Below the pieces are notes generated by a model. It saw only the letters and a program-made list of their open reading frames with translations. It ran no database searches and was not told the DNA's origin. 64,000 nt of DNA from Erythrobacter longus (GTDB lineage Bacteria; Pseudomonadota; Alphaproteobacteria; Sphingomonadales; Sphingomonadaceae), in NCBI RefSeq assembly GCF_000715015.1, contig NZ_JMIW01000001.1, forward strand, positions 930,001-994,000, read 5' to 3'. Below, in pieces: positions 16,348 to 26,847 of the stretch (its first letter is position 1; each line of letters starts with the position of its first letter). The position numbers and the translations under genes are program-made.

Positions 16348-17091
16348 ATGACAAAAGTCGTGAAAAACCAACCATCCAGCGCGGACCTGGCGATCAGCGC
16401 CCGCGGCCTTACCCTCACCCTTGGCTCTGCCGAAGCGCCGGTCGAAATCCTCAAGGGCATCGACCTTGATATTGAAAAAGGCGAGGTCGTTGCTTTGCTG
16501 GGGCCGTCGGGCTCTGGCAAAAGCTCGCTTATGGCGGTGCTGTCGGGGCTGGAGCGTTCTTCTGGCGGATCGCTGACCGTTGCGGGGCAGGATTTTACCT
16601 CGCTAAACGAAGATGGATTGGCAGCTGCGCGCCGGGGCAGGATTGGTATTGTGCTTCAAGCCTTCCACCTTCTGCCCACCATGACCGCGACCGAGAATGT
16701 CGCAACCCCGATGGAATTGGCTGGCGCAAAAGACGCCTCTCTTCGTGCCGAAGCGGAATTGACCGCCGTTGGCCTTGGCCATCGAACCGGTCACTACCCC
16801 ACACAGCTTTCCGGCGGTGAACAACAACGCGTCGCCATCGCCCGAGCAACCGCGCCGCGCCCCACCTTGATTTTCGCAGATGAACCGACCGGCAACCTTG
16901 ATGCCTCCACTGGTGAGGAAATCGTCGAGCTGTTGTTCAATCGCCGCGCGGAAACGGGTGCGACCTTGCTCATTATCACCCACGATGCTTTGCTCGCTGA
17001 AAAGTGTGAGCGGGTGCTGACCATGGCGGACGGGGTGATTGCCTCTGACCGCAAGACAGGCGTGAACGCACAGGCTGAGGCTGCGGAATGA
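16348..17091 (+). CDS. ABC transporter ATP-binding protein (YbbA/LolD-like)
   Basis: A 247-residue ATPase with Walker A GPSGSGKSS, Q-loop VLQAFHLLPTMTATENV, signature LSGGEQQR, Walker B LIFADEPTGNLD and switch His (ITHD). It belongs to the MacB/LolD/YbbA clade that works with FtsX-like permeases and usually drives extrusion of lipids or periplasmic events rather than import. ATG 16348 has GGAG close upstream; the frame is open for 600 bases before it, but that part is antisense to the esterase. It overlaps the permease gene by 4 bases. Confidence 0.93.
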   Translation: MTKVVKNQPSSADLAISARGLTLTLGSAEAPVEILKGIDLDIEKGEVVALLGPSGSGKSSLMAVLSGLERSSGGSLTVAGQDFTSLNEDGLAAARRGRIGIVLQAFHLLPTMTATENVATPMELAGAKDASLRAEAELTAVGLGHRTGHYPTQLSGGEQQRVAIARATAPRPTLIFADEPTGNLDASTGEEIVELLFNRRAETGATLLIITHDALLAEKCERVLTMADGVIASDRKTGVNAQAEAAE

Positions 17092-19649
17092 GCAGCAATA
17101 TGAAAGCCGACAATGTAGATACTGGCGGGCTTGGCTGGGCCGCTGCATGGCAGATTGCCCGGCGCGATCTCAACGCACGGTTCAAGGGGCTGCGGCTTCT
17201 GCTTGTCTGCATTTTCCTTGGCACAGCGGCTTTGGCGGCCATTGGCACTTTGACCGCGTCGATTGAACGCGAACTTGAAGGGTCAGGACGAGAGCTTCTT
17301 GGCGGTGATCTTGAGGTTGAGGTTTGGCAGCGCGACCTGACAGACGAAGAACAGGCCTCGTTGGGCGAATTTGGCACGCTATCAGGCGGCTATCGCTTGC
17401 AAGCAATGGCCAACACCGATGACGCGGCCGCGCCCGTTGAGCTTAAGGCTGTGGATGGTAAATGGCCGCTGTTTGGCAGCTTTACCCTCGCAGATGGCAG
17501 CGAACCGGGAGCACCCACGGGCAATGACGCTTACCTTGCGCAAGGCGCGCTGGACCGGCTCGATATTCAAGTGGGCGACACATTCCGCCTTGGCACCATG
17601 ACAGTGCGCGCGGCTGGTGTGATTGGCAATGAACCTGACCGCCTGTCGGAAGGGTTCCAGCTTGGCCCGACCATCCTTGTCGCCAAAGACGTGCCGGGCG
17701 ATGCAGGACTGTTGCAGCCCGGTTCCCTTTTCCAAAGCAAATACCGCGTCGCCTTCGCCGATGCAGGACGCGATCCTGAGGGTGTGGAAGAAAAGCTGAC
17801 CGCCGATTATCCCAACGCAGGGTTTGATTTTCGCACCCGCGACCGCGCATCACCCGGAGCAGACCGTTTTGTCACCCGGATGAGCGACTTCCTGACGCTT
17901 GTCGGGCTTGCCGCGCTGGTGATCGCAGGGATCGGGATTGCGGGCGGGGTATCCTCCTATCTCGATCAACGCCGCGCCAGCATTGCGACGTTTAAGGTTC
18001 TGGGCGCATCCTCGCGCGACATTGTCCGCATATACGCGCTGCAAATTGGGGTCGCGGCGCTCATCGGGAGCGCAGCTGGCATTGCGACCGGCGTTCTGGT
18101 CACCCCGCTGCTTGGCATGGCTTTGCAAGGGCTCTTGCCGGTCGAAGGCGGCTTTGTGATTGAACCTGCACCGCTGCTGCTTGCGGGCGCTTACGGTGTT
18201 CTTGTGGCCTTCGCTTTCGCTTCAGCGCCATTGCTGCGCGCGCGGTCTTTCCCGGCCATGGCATTGATGCGCAGCCGCATTGTGCCGCTATCACGCGACC
18301 GCCGCGCGCTTCTGGCAACGGCAGCTGGCCTCGTGGCGATCTGTGCGCTTGCGCTGTTCACATCAAGCCAGGTCTGGCTCACCGCTGGCTTCCTTTTGGG
18401 CGCAGGCGTTGCTCTAATTATCCTCGCCGGCCTCGGCCTCGGGCTCCAATATGCAGCGCGCAAATTCCCCCGGCCTTCCAACCCGCTTTTGCGTTCAGCC
18501 CTGTCCAACATCCACCGCCCCGGCGCGCCGACCAGCGCTTTGGTCACAGCGCTCGGCTTTGGCCTTGCAGCCTTCGTCCTGCTCGCCGCCATTCAAAGCG
18601 CGATTGACGGCAATATCCAGAGCCGCGTGCCGCAAGAGGCGCCTGATTACTTTGTGATCGACGTGCCGCCAGAGGGTAAGGAGCGGTTTGAAGAGCTTAT
18701 CCTCGCGCCCTTCCCCGATGCCGCCGTTCGCACGGTGCCGACACTGCGCGGGTCTGTGCTGGCCTTTGGTCCGGAAGGGGAAATGCAGCGCACCGCTGAC
18801 CTTGAGGAAATCCCGGAAGGCGCATGGGCGTTGAACGGAGAACGCGGCATTACTTACGCGGATGAGCCCCCCGTGGGCAACACCGTCGTCGAAGGCGAAT
18901 GGTGGACCGCTGAAGAGGCAAGCCAGCCCCTCGTCTCCATCGACAAGCAATTGGCCGATGCAGCGGGCCTTGGGATCGGCGACATGCTGACCATTGGCAT
19001 CCTTGGACAGGAACGCGATGTGCGCATCGCAAATGTGCGCGAGATCGACTGGGAAAGCATGGGGTTCAACTTCACCATGGTCTTCTCATCCGGGGCCATC
19101 GCCGATGCTCCGCACAAACTTTCTGCGACCATCGACCTGCCGGATAATGCCGACACCGAAGCGCGCGCTCAATTGCTGCGCGCTATGGTGCGCGAATTTC
19201 CTTCAAGCTCCGTCGTCGAAGTGGGCGAAGTGTTGGTGCAGGCGCGGATCATCCTTGAGCAAGTGGGCCTTGCAACGCTTGCCGCTGCTGCGGTCGCGGT
19301 TCTCGCAGGGCTCGCCGTCCTGATGGGAGCGATTGCCGCCGCACGCGCCGCGCGCACATACGACACCGTTATCCTGCGCGTTATGGGCGCAAGCCGGCGT
19401 CAGATCCTCGGGTTGCAGCTGGCCGAATATGGCCTGATCGCAGGCGCGCTTGCGCTTGTTGCACTGGCGCTTGGATCAGGCTTAGCGTGGGTGATCATCA
19501 CCCAGCTGTTCGAGTTTGACTGGCTGCCCGATTGGGGCGTCGTCCTTGCCGTGCTTGGCATGGGGCTCGCTATGGTGCTGGCCTTTGCCCTTGGCGGGTC
19601 GCTGCCCCTCTTGAGAGCAAAACCCGCCCAAGCGCTGCGAGAGCTGTAA
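17088..19649 (+). CDS. ABC transporter permease, FtsX/YbbP family
   Basis: An 853-residue permease with the YbbP arrangement: one N-terminal helix (LRLLLVCIFLGTAALAAIGTL), a large periplasmic MacB-like domain, three further helices with FtsX-type FKVLGASSRDIVRIYALQIG, a middle helical block, a second periplasmic domain, and a C-terminal set with RVMGASRRQILGLQLAEYG. The duplicated FtsX core is typical of the family. Together with the preceding ATPase it forms a complete transporter. Its neighbour TesA in other bacteria suggests handling of lipid or ester substrates, which is inference. Confidence 0.92.
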   Translation: MSSNMKADNVDTGGLGWAAAWQIARRDLNARFKGLRLLLVCIFLGTAALAAIGTLTASIERELEGSGRELLGGDLEVEVWQRDLTDEEQASLGEFGTLSGGYRLQAMANTDDAAAPVELKAVDGKWPLFGSFTLADGSEPGAPTGNDAYLAQGALDRLDIQVGDTFRLGTMTVRAAGVIGNEPDRLSEGFQLGPTILVAKDVPGDAGLLQPGSLFQSKYRVAFADAGRDPEGVEEKLTADYPNAGFDFRTRDRASPGADRFVTRMSDFLTLVGLAALVIAGIGIAGGVSSYLDQRRASIATFKVLGASSRDIVRIYALQIGVAALIGSAAGIATGVLVTPLLGMALQGLLPVEGGFVIEPAPLLLAGAYGVLVAFAFASAPLLRARSFPAMALMRSRIVPLSRDRRALLATAAGLVAICALALFTSSQVWLTAGFLLGAGVALIILAGLGLGLQYAARKFPRPSNPLLRSALSNIHRPGAPTSALVTALGFGLAAFVLLAAIQSAIDGNIQSRVPQEAPDYFVIDVPPEGKERFEELILAPFPDAAVRTVPTLRGSVLAFGPEGEMQRTADLEEIPEGAWALNGERGITYADEPPVGNTVVEGEWWTAEEASQPLVSIDKQLADAAGLGIGDMLTIGILGQERDVRIANVREIDWESMGFNFTMVFSSGAIADAPHKLSATIDLPDNADTEARAQLLRAMVREFPSSSVVEVGEVLVQARIILEQVGLATLAAAAVAVLAGLAVLMGAIAAARAARTYDTVILRVMGASRRQILGLQLAEYGLIAGALALVALALGSGLAWVIITQLFEFDWLPDWGVVLAVLGMGLAMVLAFALGGSLPLLRAKPAQALREL

Positions 19650-19667
19650 AGCTCTGGGGCCAGGCCC

Positions 19668-20135
19668 CTAATTGAACACTTCAGGATCAGCGCCCGTTTC
19701 GCCGGGTTTCCCCTGCACCACAAGCGTGCTGCAGATCATGTCGTGCAGCCCTTGCTTGCGCTCGGTAAAGGCGACCATGATGTAACCGATCAACAGGATG
19801 AGGCTCGACAAGATTTTGGCAAAATAGCGCCCCAGTGCGCGCAAGATCGAAATTCTCCGCCCGTCCATATCTGTCACGACAAGACCCAAAGCCCGTTTGC
19901 CGGGGGTCCCTTGCATGGAGGAGCTTTCAAAGCCCACAAAATATGCGAGGCCTATCAAGGTGAAAACAAGGTTCAACAACGGCGAATCTGATTGCGCATT
20001 GGCGCTGAAACTCATGTCTGCCGTTTCGACAGTCGATGTGCCGAAGATGAAAATCAACGGGAACAGCAGTGCCATAAGTATCACAAGATCAATGATATAG
20101 GCCACGACCCGCATCCAAAAACCGCCGTAATTCAT
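19668..20135 (-). CDS. RDD-family membrane protein
   Basis: A 155-residue protein with the RDD pattern: an opening FWMRVVAYIIDLVILMALL with conserved Arg and Asp in the first helix, a central GTPGKRALGLVVTDMDG loop and a last helix followed by FTERKQGLHDMICSTLVV. RDD proteins have three membrane helices; some relatives act as sodium/proton antiporters, most are uncharacterised. It lies beside a DUF805 membrane protein with a 41-base gap in the same direction, so both may be co-transcribed. Confidence 0.88.
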   Translation of the reverse strand: MNYGGFWMRVVAYIIDLVILMALLFPLIFIFGTSTVETADMSFSANAQSDSPLLNLVFTLIGLAYFVGFESSSMQGTPGKRALGLVVTDMDGRRISILRALGRYFAKILSSLILLIGYIMVAFTERKQGLHDMICSTLVVQGKPGETGADPEVFN

Positions 20136-20176
20136 TCTTCATCCCCCTTCGTTTGATAAAAAGTCCAACTCTCAGA

Positions 20177-20641
20177 TCACTCAAAAACCTCTGCGCCATG
20201 CGGGTCTTTGGGGTTTCGTCCCCATTTGTTGGTCCCCTCTTTGCTGGGCAAAAGCGCGATCACGAATATCGCAAGGCCCACAATCCCAAAAATGACCCCG
20301 CCGACATACAAGGCGACATACACCCAGCCTGAAAGGCCCGCATCATGGAAGCGGCGAACCGTAACCGCAAGGCCGGGTATGAAAGTAACAAGAACAAACA
20401 GGCCCAAAAGCCAGATTGAAACCCAGCTTAGCGACCCGAAAGCATCCAGTGGGTCCCCAACGGGATCAGGCCCGTCAAGGTAGTCGGGCGCCGTCAGGAT
20501 ATCGACGAAATCGACAACGATCGGCGCAATCAAGCAGATCGTCACAATGAATGTGAAGAGGGTAAACGCCCAATATTCCATCCGCCTCGATCGGCCGGAA
20601 AAATCAAAATACCGCCGGAATGGCAAAAACACCCAATGCAT
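20177..20641 (-). CDS. DUF805 membrane protein
   Basis: The 154-residue protein opens with FLPFRRYFDFSGRSRRMEYWAF, the hallmark of DUF805 (YhaH/YhaI-like), and has three to four hydrophobic helices, with AVTVRRFHDAGLSGW in the loop typical of the family. Function is unknown, though such genes often lie near membrane-stress or envelope genes. It precedes the RDD gene on the same strand. An acidic insert (DYLDGPDPVGDPLDAF) between helices 2 and 3 is a local feature. Confidence 0.88.
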   Translation of the reverse strand: MHWVFLPFRRYFDFSGRSRRMEYWAFTLFTFIVTICLIAPIVVDFVDILTAPDYLDGPDPVGDPLDAFGSLSWVSIWLLGLFVLVTFIPGLAVTVRRFHDAGLSGWVYVALYVGGVIFGIVGLAIFVIALLPSKEGTNKWGRNPKDPHGAEVFE

Positions 20642-20755
20642 TCTTTACGCGCCTCCAAAATTTCAGATTGAGAGCGACCATATACGAACCAAGGATACAA
20701 GGACTTGGGCCGCTATTTGCGGGGAAAAACTGAACAGCCGGGACCCGGTCGCCCC

Positions 20756-20797
20756 AACAAAAAGGCCCCGCGCGAACCAACGCACGGGGCCTTTTGT
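20756..20797 (-). terminator. Rho-independent terminator after the large TonB receptor
   Basis: Inverted repeat ACAAAAAGGCCCCG and CGGGGCCTTTTGTT around a 14-base loop, about 22 bases beyond the receptor stop codon. The T-rich arm follows the stem on the minus strand. Confidence 0.85.
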
Positions 20798-20819
20798 TAA
20801 GCGCAAATGCGCGTTTGGC

Positions 20820-23498
20820 TTAGAAGCGGTAACGTACAACGCCGCCGTATGTGCGCGGCGCGCTTGGGTAGCCAGCGACAGTGCCTGACTGTGCCACACC
20901 ATCAAACACGGTGCTGATGAAACGGTCATCAAACAGGTTACGCGCAAACGCACCCACTTCGAAACCGTTGTTCAGAGCCAATGTCATCGAGGTGTTCACC
21001 AGGTTCACTTCGCGCTTGAAAATCTGCGTGTTGCCAAGGGCAAAGTTAAACCCTGGAAGACCGTTGTTGATGTCTTCATTGCTCTCATGGTTGTAGTCAA
21101 CGCGCGTGATCAAACGCGTCCCGCTATCCCATTCGTGCGTGTAGGTCGCCGAGGTCGAGATCGCGAAGCTCGGAATGCCGCCTGGACGCTGCCCGGAAAG
21201 ATCACCCAAAACCGGGTTCGGGAAATCGTCAAACACAGGGTCAAGATGCGTCATTGCAAAGGTCAGGACCAAGCCGTCAGTTGGCTGAACGGTCGCATCA
21301 AATTCGAAACCACGAACCGATTGCTCACCAGCATTAAGCAGGGTGAAACCAAGGCCGGTGAAGATGAACGACTGAAAGTTCTGGATCGACTGGTCGAACA
21401 CGGCCAAGTTGAAGCCGAAGCCATCAAATTGCGCTTTTAGACCAATTTCAAAAACTTCCGCCTCTTCAGGACCAGCGAACCGGGTACCGTTGCTAAGGTT
21501 CGGCGTTGCCAGACCTGCATCGATAATCGGCGATGATGGTGCAAGGAAAGTCGAACCACGAAAGTTGGTGCTGCCATCGGGTGCAGGACGTGGGCCTACG
21601 CCTGCAACGAACAGATCCGCTGATGGACGGCTGTCACGCGAAAGGTTGACCGAGCTCGCTTTAAACCCGGTCGCATAGCTACCGTAGATGTTGATCTCTG
21701 GGATCACTTCATAGGCAACGCGGAAGAGGTAAGTGAACTCATCATCGTTCGTTTGACCCGGCTCAACCGCGTTTGGCAGGTCGAGGAAACCGGTTTGGAA
21801 CTGGAGATCAGCCAATGGCAAAAGCGGGTTCGCTGCGCTGGTCGCCAGAGCTTGAAGTGCATCCTGCTGTGCTTGTGGCAAAGCCTGGAACTGATCACGG
21901 GTTGTGACCGCACCGCCGGTCGCAATCGAAATGAACTGATCGATCACGTTAAAGCTTGCGAGCGGATCGCCTGCTGTCGTCGTGATCGAGAAGTCCTTGC
22001 TGTCGTCGGTGTAGTTGAAGCCTGCGGTGAAGACGAGGCCATCAACCGGTTCAAAATCAACCGTACCAAAGATCGAGTAGGACTCGTTATCCATGGTGAA
22101 ACGCTCAAGGCTGAGGAAGTCCCCGCCAAGAACGCTGCCAACTGGAAGGCTAAGCTGTGTATCGACACTGGCAAGCACACCTTCACCAATACCAATCTGC
22201 TGCGCAGGCGTCAGGCCGGGCAGAAGCTGGCCGTTACCAACCGCTTGGAAGGCTGCGAAGTTGCGGAAATCGTCGCCGATGGAAAGCGAGCTGTCTTGCG
22301 TGATCGATTCATCAAAATAGAAACCACCAAGCAGGAAGTTGATCGGACCATCAAAGTCTGATGCGATCCGGAATTCTTGCGTAAAGGTATCGACGGCCTG
22401 ATCGCGGTTCTCGGTAGTGAGGTCCGCGCTAGTGAAGTCGACGTCTTGGTTAGTGATGTTGCGCAGTTCACGATACGAAGTGATCGATGTGAGCGTAAGC
22501 GCCCCGATATTCCAATCAACCTGGCCAGAGAAACCGTAGTTTTCGCTCTGACTAACCGGCGCGACGTTCAGGAAGTTTTGGTCGCTGAAGAAGTCACTCG
22601 GCGCTTGTCCGCCCACAGCCGTAATGGCGTTTTGGGTGGTAGGGCCAACCACAAGATTGCTGGTCTGACAGCAAATTTCGTCGATATCGTTGTAATCACC
22701 GATCAGACGGATGGAGATATCGGATGTAGGCTCGATGAGCAACTGACCGCGCACGCTGTAACGGTTACGATCGTTGATATCTTCGTCAAGATTGACGATT
22801 TCGCCAAAGCCGTCGCGCTGCTGATAGCTGCCGTCGACAGAGAATGCGACGTTGTCGGTGATCGGACCAGTGATGTCCCCTTTGAGGAATACTTGGTTGA
22901 AGTTGCCGTAGACCGCTTCGACGTTACCGCCGAATTCAAACTGCGGAGGACGGGTAACAACCGAGATAACGCCAGCAGAGGCGTTTTTACCAAAGAGGGT
23001 CGACTGCGGGCCGTTCAAAACTTCGATCCGTTGAACGTTTGAAAGGTCATTCAACGCCGAAGCAGAGCGTGAACGGAACACGCCGTCGATGAAGACGCCA
23101 ACCGATGGCTCAACGCCGAAGTTGTTATCGCCATTACCAAAGCCGCGAACGATAAATGTTGTTGCAGAAGCAGTTTGCAGCTGGCTGACACGCAGCGATG
23201 GCGTCACCGTTTGCAGGTCAAGAACGTCGCGGATTTGCGCATTCTCAAGCGTTTCACCGGTGGTCACAGAGACCGAAATCGGAGTTTCCTGAAGCGTCTG
23301 TTCACGCTTGGACGCCGTCACGATAATGACATTGCTGTCTTCCTCGCCGCCGAGCGCCTCTGCGGCTTCTTCGAAGTCGTCATCTGCATCTTGAGCAAAT
23401 GACGCCGATGGTGCGGTGATGGCAAAACCAGCCGCACCTGCAAGCAGGGCAAGCCGAAATGAACCGGCAGTGCCGGAAGTAATAGAACGCATGGACAT
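20820..23498 (-). CDS. TonB-dependent outer-membrane receptor
   Basis: An 892-residue receptor: signal peptide (ending ASFAQ), acidic linker, TonB-box-like VIIVTASKREQTLQETPISVSV, plug domain with TFIVRGFG, GVFIDGV and VLNGPQSTLFGKNASAGVI, and a beta-barrel ending in the aromatic residue Phe (GGVVRYRF). This clade transports siderophores, glycans or lipophilic compounds in sphingomonads; the ligand cannot be read. Two in-frame ATGs (23498 and 23492) follow AGGAGAAGG. No partner enzyme or regulator adjoins it, so it is an orphan receptor facing typA. Confidence 0.93.
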   Translation of the reverse strand: MSMRSITSGTAGSFRLALLAGAAGFAITAPSASFAQDADDDFEEAAEALGGEEDSNVIIVTASKREQTLQETPISVSVTTGETLENAQIRDVLDLQTVTPSLRVSQLQTASATTFIVRGFGNGDNNFGVEPSVGVFIDGVFRSRSASALNDLSNVQRIEVLNGPQSTLFGKNASAGVISVVTRPPQFEFGGNVEAVYGNFNQVFLKGDITGPITDNVAFSVDGSYQQRDGFGEIVNLDEDINDRNRYSVRGQLLIEPTSDISIRLIGDYNDIDEICCQTSNLVVGPTTQNAITAVGGQAPSDFFSDQNFLNVAPVSQSENYGFSGQVDWNIGALTLTSITSYRELRNITNQDVDFTSADLTTENRDQAVDTFTQEFRIASDFDGPINFLLGGFYFDESITQDSSLSIGDDFRNFAAFQAVGNGQLLPGLTPAQQIGIGEGVLASVDTQLSLPVGSVLGGDFLSLERFTMDNESYSIFGTVDFEPVDGLVFTAGFNYTDDSKDFSITTTAGDPLASFNVIDQFISIATGGAVTTRDQFQALPQAQQDALQALATSAANPLLPLADLQFQTGFLDLPNAVEPGQTNDDEFTYLFRVAYEVIPEINIYGSYATGFKASSVNLSRDSRPSADLFVAGVGPRPAPDGSTNFRGSTFLAPSSPIIDAGLATPNLSNGTRFAGPEEAEVFEIGLKAQFDGFGFNLAVFDQSIQNFQSFIFTGLGFTLLNAGEQSVRGFEFDATVQPTDGLVLTFAMTHLDPVFDDFPNPVLGDLSGQRPGGIPSFAISTSATYTHEWDSGTRLITRVDYNHESNEDINNGLPGFNFALGNTQIFKREVNLVNTSMTLALNNGFEVGAFARNLFDDRFISTVFDGVAQSGTVAGYPSAPRTYGGVVRYRF

Positions 23499-23876
23499 CC
23501 TTCTCCTCGTATCCCGTTACGAGCGGTCGGTCCTTTAAAAGAGCATCCCCAGATGCAGGACTTTACTATCCGCCGTTAACTTGACCGTATTAGGCGAGTG
23601 CCCTGACGCCCACAAGCGTTCACGCATACGAAGGCATAGCGTAATGGCCGTGCTGTTGCGGCTGAGTCACACATGAAAATTGGCTATTTTGCACTGCAGC
23701 AAGCGTCAAAAAGGGTGCGGAAAAGAGACTTACGCAGCGTCAAGCTGGCATGATTGGCACCTGTTGCACATTTGGCGCGCAAAACCACTTCGCGAATTAC
23801 GCCCTTGTTGCGCCGCAGCACAGCGTCTAGGGGAGCGCAAAATTCCCTTATCTTTTACCGAAAATGAGAACCCGTT
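23499..23876. other. Divergent intergenic region between TonB receptor and typA
   Basis: These 378 bases separate two divergent genes and must hold both promoters. The part next to the receptor contains its AGGAG site. I see no tRNA, strong hairpin or repeat. A sequence near 23756-23769 (TTGGCACCTGTTGC) looks like a sigma-54 site, but the GG and GC are 8 rather than 10 apart, so I do not call it. Confidence 0.6.
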
Positions 23877-25706
23877 ATGTCTCGCGACCTGCGCAATATC
23901 GCGATTATCGCTCACGTTGACCATGGTAAGACCACTTTGGTTGACCAGCTTTTCCGCCAATCAGGCACCTTCCGTGACAACCAGCGGATCGAAGAACGTG
24001 CCATGGATTCGGGCGATCTGGAAAAAGAGCGCGGGATCACAATCCTTGCCAAATGCACCAGCGTTGAGTGGGAGCATGATGGCAAAACGACGCGCATCAA
24101 CATCGTCGACACCCCCGGCCACGCCGACTTTGGCGCCGAGGTTGAGCGTATCCTTTCGATGGTGGACGGCGTTATTCTTCTGGTGGACAGCGCCGAAGGG
24201 GCGATGCCTCAGACCAAATTCGTGACCGGTAAGGCGCTCGCCCTTGGCCTTCGCCCTATCGTGGTCGTCAACAAGATCGACCGTCCCGATGGCCGCCCTC
24301 AGGAAGTATTGGACGAAGTGTTCGACCTGTTCGCATCGCTTGATGCAACCGATGAACAATTGGATTTCCCATCACTGTTCGCCTCAGGCCGCGATGGCTA
24401 TGCGAGCGACGATGAAAGCGCGCGCGAAGGCACGCTTGATCCATTGTTCAAGCTGATTACCGAGCACGTGCCCTCACCCGGCCTCGATGAAACCGGCAAG
24501 TTCAGCTTCCTTGCAACGCTGCTTGACCGTGACAACTTCATGGGCCGCGTTCTGACGGGCCGCGTTCAATCGGGCACGCTCAAAGTCAACGATCCAATCC
24601 ACGCAATCGACATGGACGGCAAAGTCGTCGAAGTCGGCCGCGCAACCAAGCTGATGAGCTTTGACGGGCTGGAGCGGGTTCCGGTGGACAGCGCCGTGGC
24701 AGGCGACATTATCGCGCTTGCTGGCCTTGAAAAGGCAACCGTTGCCAACACCATTTGCGACCCAAGCGTGAAAGAGCCTATCGAAGCCCAGCCGATCGAT
24801 CCGCCAACGCTCGCCATGCGCTTTGCCGTCAACGACAGCCCGCTTGCGGGACGCGAAGGCGATAAAGTCACCAGCCGCATGATCCGCGACCGCCTGTTCC
24901 GTGAGGCAGAAACCAATGTCGCTATCCGCATCACCGAAAGCGCCGACAAGGACAGCTTTGAAGTGGCGGGCCGGGGCGAGCTTCAGCTTGGCGTTCTGAT
25001 TGAAACCATGCGCCGCGAAGGCTTTGAGCTTGGCATCAGCCGCCCAAAGGTTCTCCTGCGCGAAGAAGACGGCCAGAAACTCGAGCCATATGAAACCGTC
25101 GTCATCGACGTGGATGATGAACACTCTGGCACCGTGGTTGAGAAGATGCAGCGCCGCAAGGCGGACTTGACCGAGATGAAGCCATCGGGCGTCGGCAAGA
25201 CCCGCATCACCTTTTCCGCCCCATCGCGCGGTCTGATCGGCTATCACGGCGAGTTTCTCTCCGACACGCGCGGCACTGGCATCATGAACCGTCTGTTTGA
25301 GAAATACGGCCCCTACAAAGGCCCCATCGAAGGGCGCAATAACGGCGTTCTCATCTCCAATGGCGACGGCGAATCCAACGCCTATGCGCTCAACATGCTC
25401 GAAGAGCGCGGCGAATTGTTCGTGGGCGCTTCGATGAAGCTGTATGAGGGCATGATTATCGGTGAGAATGCCAAGCCCGATGACCTTGAAGTCAACCCGA
25501 TGAAGGCCAAGCAGCTCACCAACATCCGTTCCTCGGGCAAGGATGATAGCATCCGCCTGACCCCGCCGCGTCGCATGACGCTGGAACAGTCGATTGCCTA
25601 TATCGACGATGATGAAATGGTTGAGGTCACCCCGCAGTCGATTCGCCTGCGCAAAACCCTGCTGTGCCCCCACGAACGCAAAAAAGCGCGCCGTAGCAAG
25701 GGCTAA
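23877..25706 (+). CDS. typA: Translational GTPase TypA/BipA
   Basis: TypA binds ribosomes and helps 50S assembly and growth under stress and cold. The 609-residue protein has EF-G-like G domain motifs [10 protein letters not shown] (G1), [15 protein letters not shown] (G3) and NKIDR (G4), and later BipA-specific parts such as [18 protein letters not shown] and [17 protein letters not shown] with the unique C-terminal domain. Start is ATG 23877. It is monocistronic: a TonB receptor diverges upstream and a strong terminator follows. Confidence 0.97.
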   Translation: MSRDLRNIAIIAHVDHGKTTLVDQLFRQSGTFRDNQRIEERAMDSGDLEKERGITILAKCTSVEWEHDGKTTRINIVDTPGHADFGAEVERILSMVDGVILLVDSAEGAMPQTKFVTGKALALGLRPIVVVNKIDRPDGRPQEVLDEVFDLFASLDATDEQLDFPSLFASGRDGYASDDESAREGTLDPLFKLITEHVPSPGLDETGKFSFLATLLDRDNFMGRVLTGRVQSGTLKVNDPIHAIDMDGKVVEVGRATKLMSFDGLERVPVDSAVAGDIIALAGLEKATVANTICDPSVKEPIEAQPIDPPTLAMRFAVNDSPLAGREGDKVTSRMIRDRLFREAETNVAIRITESADKDSFEVAGRGELQLGVLIETMRREGFELGISRPKVLLREEDGQKLEPYETVVIDVDDEHSGTVVEKMQRRKADLTEMKPSGVGKTRITFSAPSRGLIGYHGEFLSDTRGTGIMNRLFEKYGPYKGPIEGRNNGVLISNGDGESNAYALNMLEERGELFVGASMKLYEGMIIGENAKPDDLEVNPMKAKQLTNIRSSGKDDSIRLTPPRRMTLEQSIAYIDDDEMVEVTPQSIRLRKTLLCPHERKKARRSKG

Positions 25707-25730
25707 GCCTCCCGAGATTGCACAAAAGAA

Positions 25731-25768
25731 AAGGCGGGCCGGGATAGATATTCCGGCCCGCCTTTTGT
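25731..25768 (+). terminator. Rho-independent terminator after typA
   Basis: AAGGCGGGCCGG (25731-25742) pairs with CCGGCCCGCCTT (25753-25764) around a 10-base loop, followed by TTGT. It lies 25 bases after the typA stop. It may also serve the convergent DUF6607 gene. Confidence 0.88.
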
Positions 25769-25787
25769 GTTAAGAGCAGTGAAGGCC

Positions 25788-26825
25788 CTAATAGCCCGCG
25801 TCAGAACCCTGTTCTGTCGAAGCAGCGGTGCGGGTTGCACCCGTCCCTTCACGGATAAGCGTCTGCGCCTTGGCAATCGCCGCATTTGTATCCATTTCGC
25901 CTTTGGCAATGTCGGTCCCCATTTGCAGCAAGTCGCCGCTGATCACCGTGCCGGTACTGGCTTCTTCCTCGATCACAATACCGCCGGTTTTGGAAAGCGA
26001 TGCCTCCCACTCCGCGCGCACTGCGGCCCAATATTGCGAGGTCGCTTCCCAATATTCGTCGGCGGCGCTCACGGGGTAATCGTCATAGCGGGTGTAGGTG
26101 TTGAGCACGCTTTCCTGCACGTAGGGCACCGCTTCGCCATCCACCCATTTTGATTTGGTGTTGTCTTGCCAATGGATCCATCCACCGGGGAACGGTTGGT
26201 GCCTGTTGATCGAGACATAGTGGTCGTAAACAGGGTCGCGGGTCGCATCGCGCCGGGCAAGCGGGCGGATAGTCCAGTTGGAACGCCAGCGACGCACGCC
26301 ATTGGTCGTCTCCCATTGGCCCCATCCGGCATAACGCGGGCTGTCATCCACCTGATAAACCGTCTGCGACCAGCGGCCTTTACGCATTGCTTCGGGCACA
26401 TCGTCGAGAACCCATCGGCCCGGCGCATTATAGACAAGGATTTGTTCCGGTTCGTATTCCCAGTCCTGACGCCAATGCTTCACGATAAAGGGATTATCCT
26501 CTGATCCAACCACAAGCAGGTGTTGCAGAACGATCTTGCGGCCGGTGTCCTCGATCACGCGCACGCTTTCAAACCCGCCCGAAACCTTGGCATCAATCGG
26601 TTCGTAATCCGCGCGCCACGGGGTTGTTTCTTTCATATCGAAGGAGACGCGAAAATCGCCTGCCATCGCAAGGATGTCAGCGCGGTCTGCCTCAAACGCC
26701 GCCGCTTCCGCTTGCGCCGAACGATCGCCGACGGGGTCATCGGCAAGAGCGGGGCTTGGGCTGGCAACCATCATCAGAGCGGCAAGGCTGACGCCTGCAA
26801 GAGATTTTGAAAATCTGATCATCAT
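25788..26825 (-). CDS. DUF6607-family exported protein
   Basis: A 345-residue protein with a signal peptide (AALMMVASPSPALAD). The mature part follows the DUF6607 pattern as I remember it: DRADILAMAGDFRVSFDMKE, VKHWRQDWEYEP, VYQVDDSPRYAGWGQW and WIHWQDN. Members are commonly encoded next to heme-type TonB receptors, as here, where it follows one by 51 bases. I start it at ATG 26825, with GGGAAAAGTG just upstream; a longer frame begins before it. An iron-box-like site lies 22 bases upstream. A role in heme or iron handling is inferred from context, not shown. Confidence 0.75.
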   Translation of the reverse strand: MMIRFSKSLAGVSLAALMMVASPSPALADDPVGDRSAQAEAAAFEADRADILAMAGDFRVSFDMKETTPWRADYEPIDAKVSGGFESVRVIEDTGRKIVLQHLLVVGSEDNPFIVKHWRQDWEYEPEQILVYNAPGRWVLDDVPEAMRKGRWSQTVYQVDDSPRYAGWGQWETTNGVRRWRSNWTIRPLARRDATRDPVYDHYVSINRHQPFPGGWIHWQDNTKSKWVDGEAVPYVQESVLNTYTRYDDYPVSAADEYWEATSQYWAAVRAEWEASLSKTGGIVIEEEASTGTVISGDLLQMGTDIAKGEMDTNAAIAKAQTLIREGTGATRTAASTEQGSDAGY

Positions 26826-26847
26826 ATCACTTTTCCCACAGTTGTTA

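Noticed and set aside
23754..23770. Sigma-54-like sequence TTGGCACCTGTTGC before typA
   Set aside because: GG and GC are 8 rather than 10 bases apart, which RpoN does not accept.
24474..25673. A 399-codon open frame on the minus strand
   Set aside because: It lies wholly opposite typA, whose GTPase motifs are certain; the antisense product has no recognisable domain and the composition of a GC-rich shadow frame.
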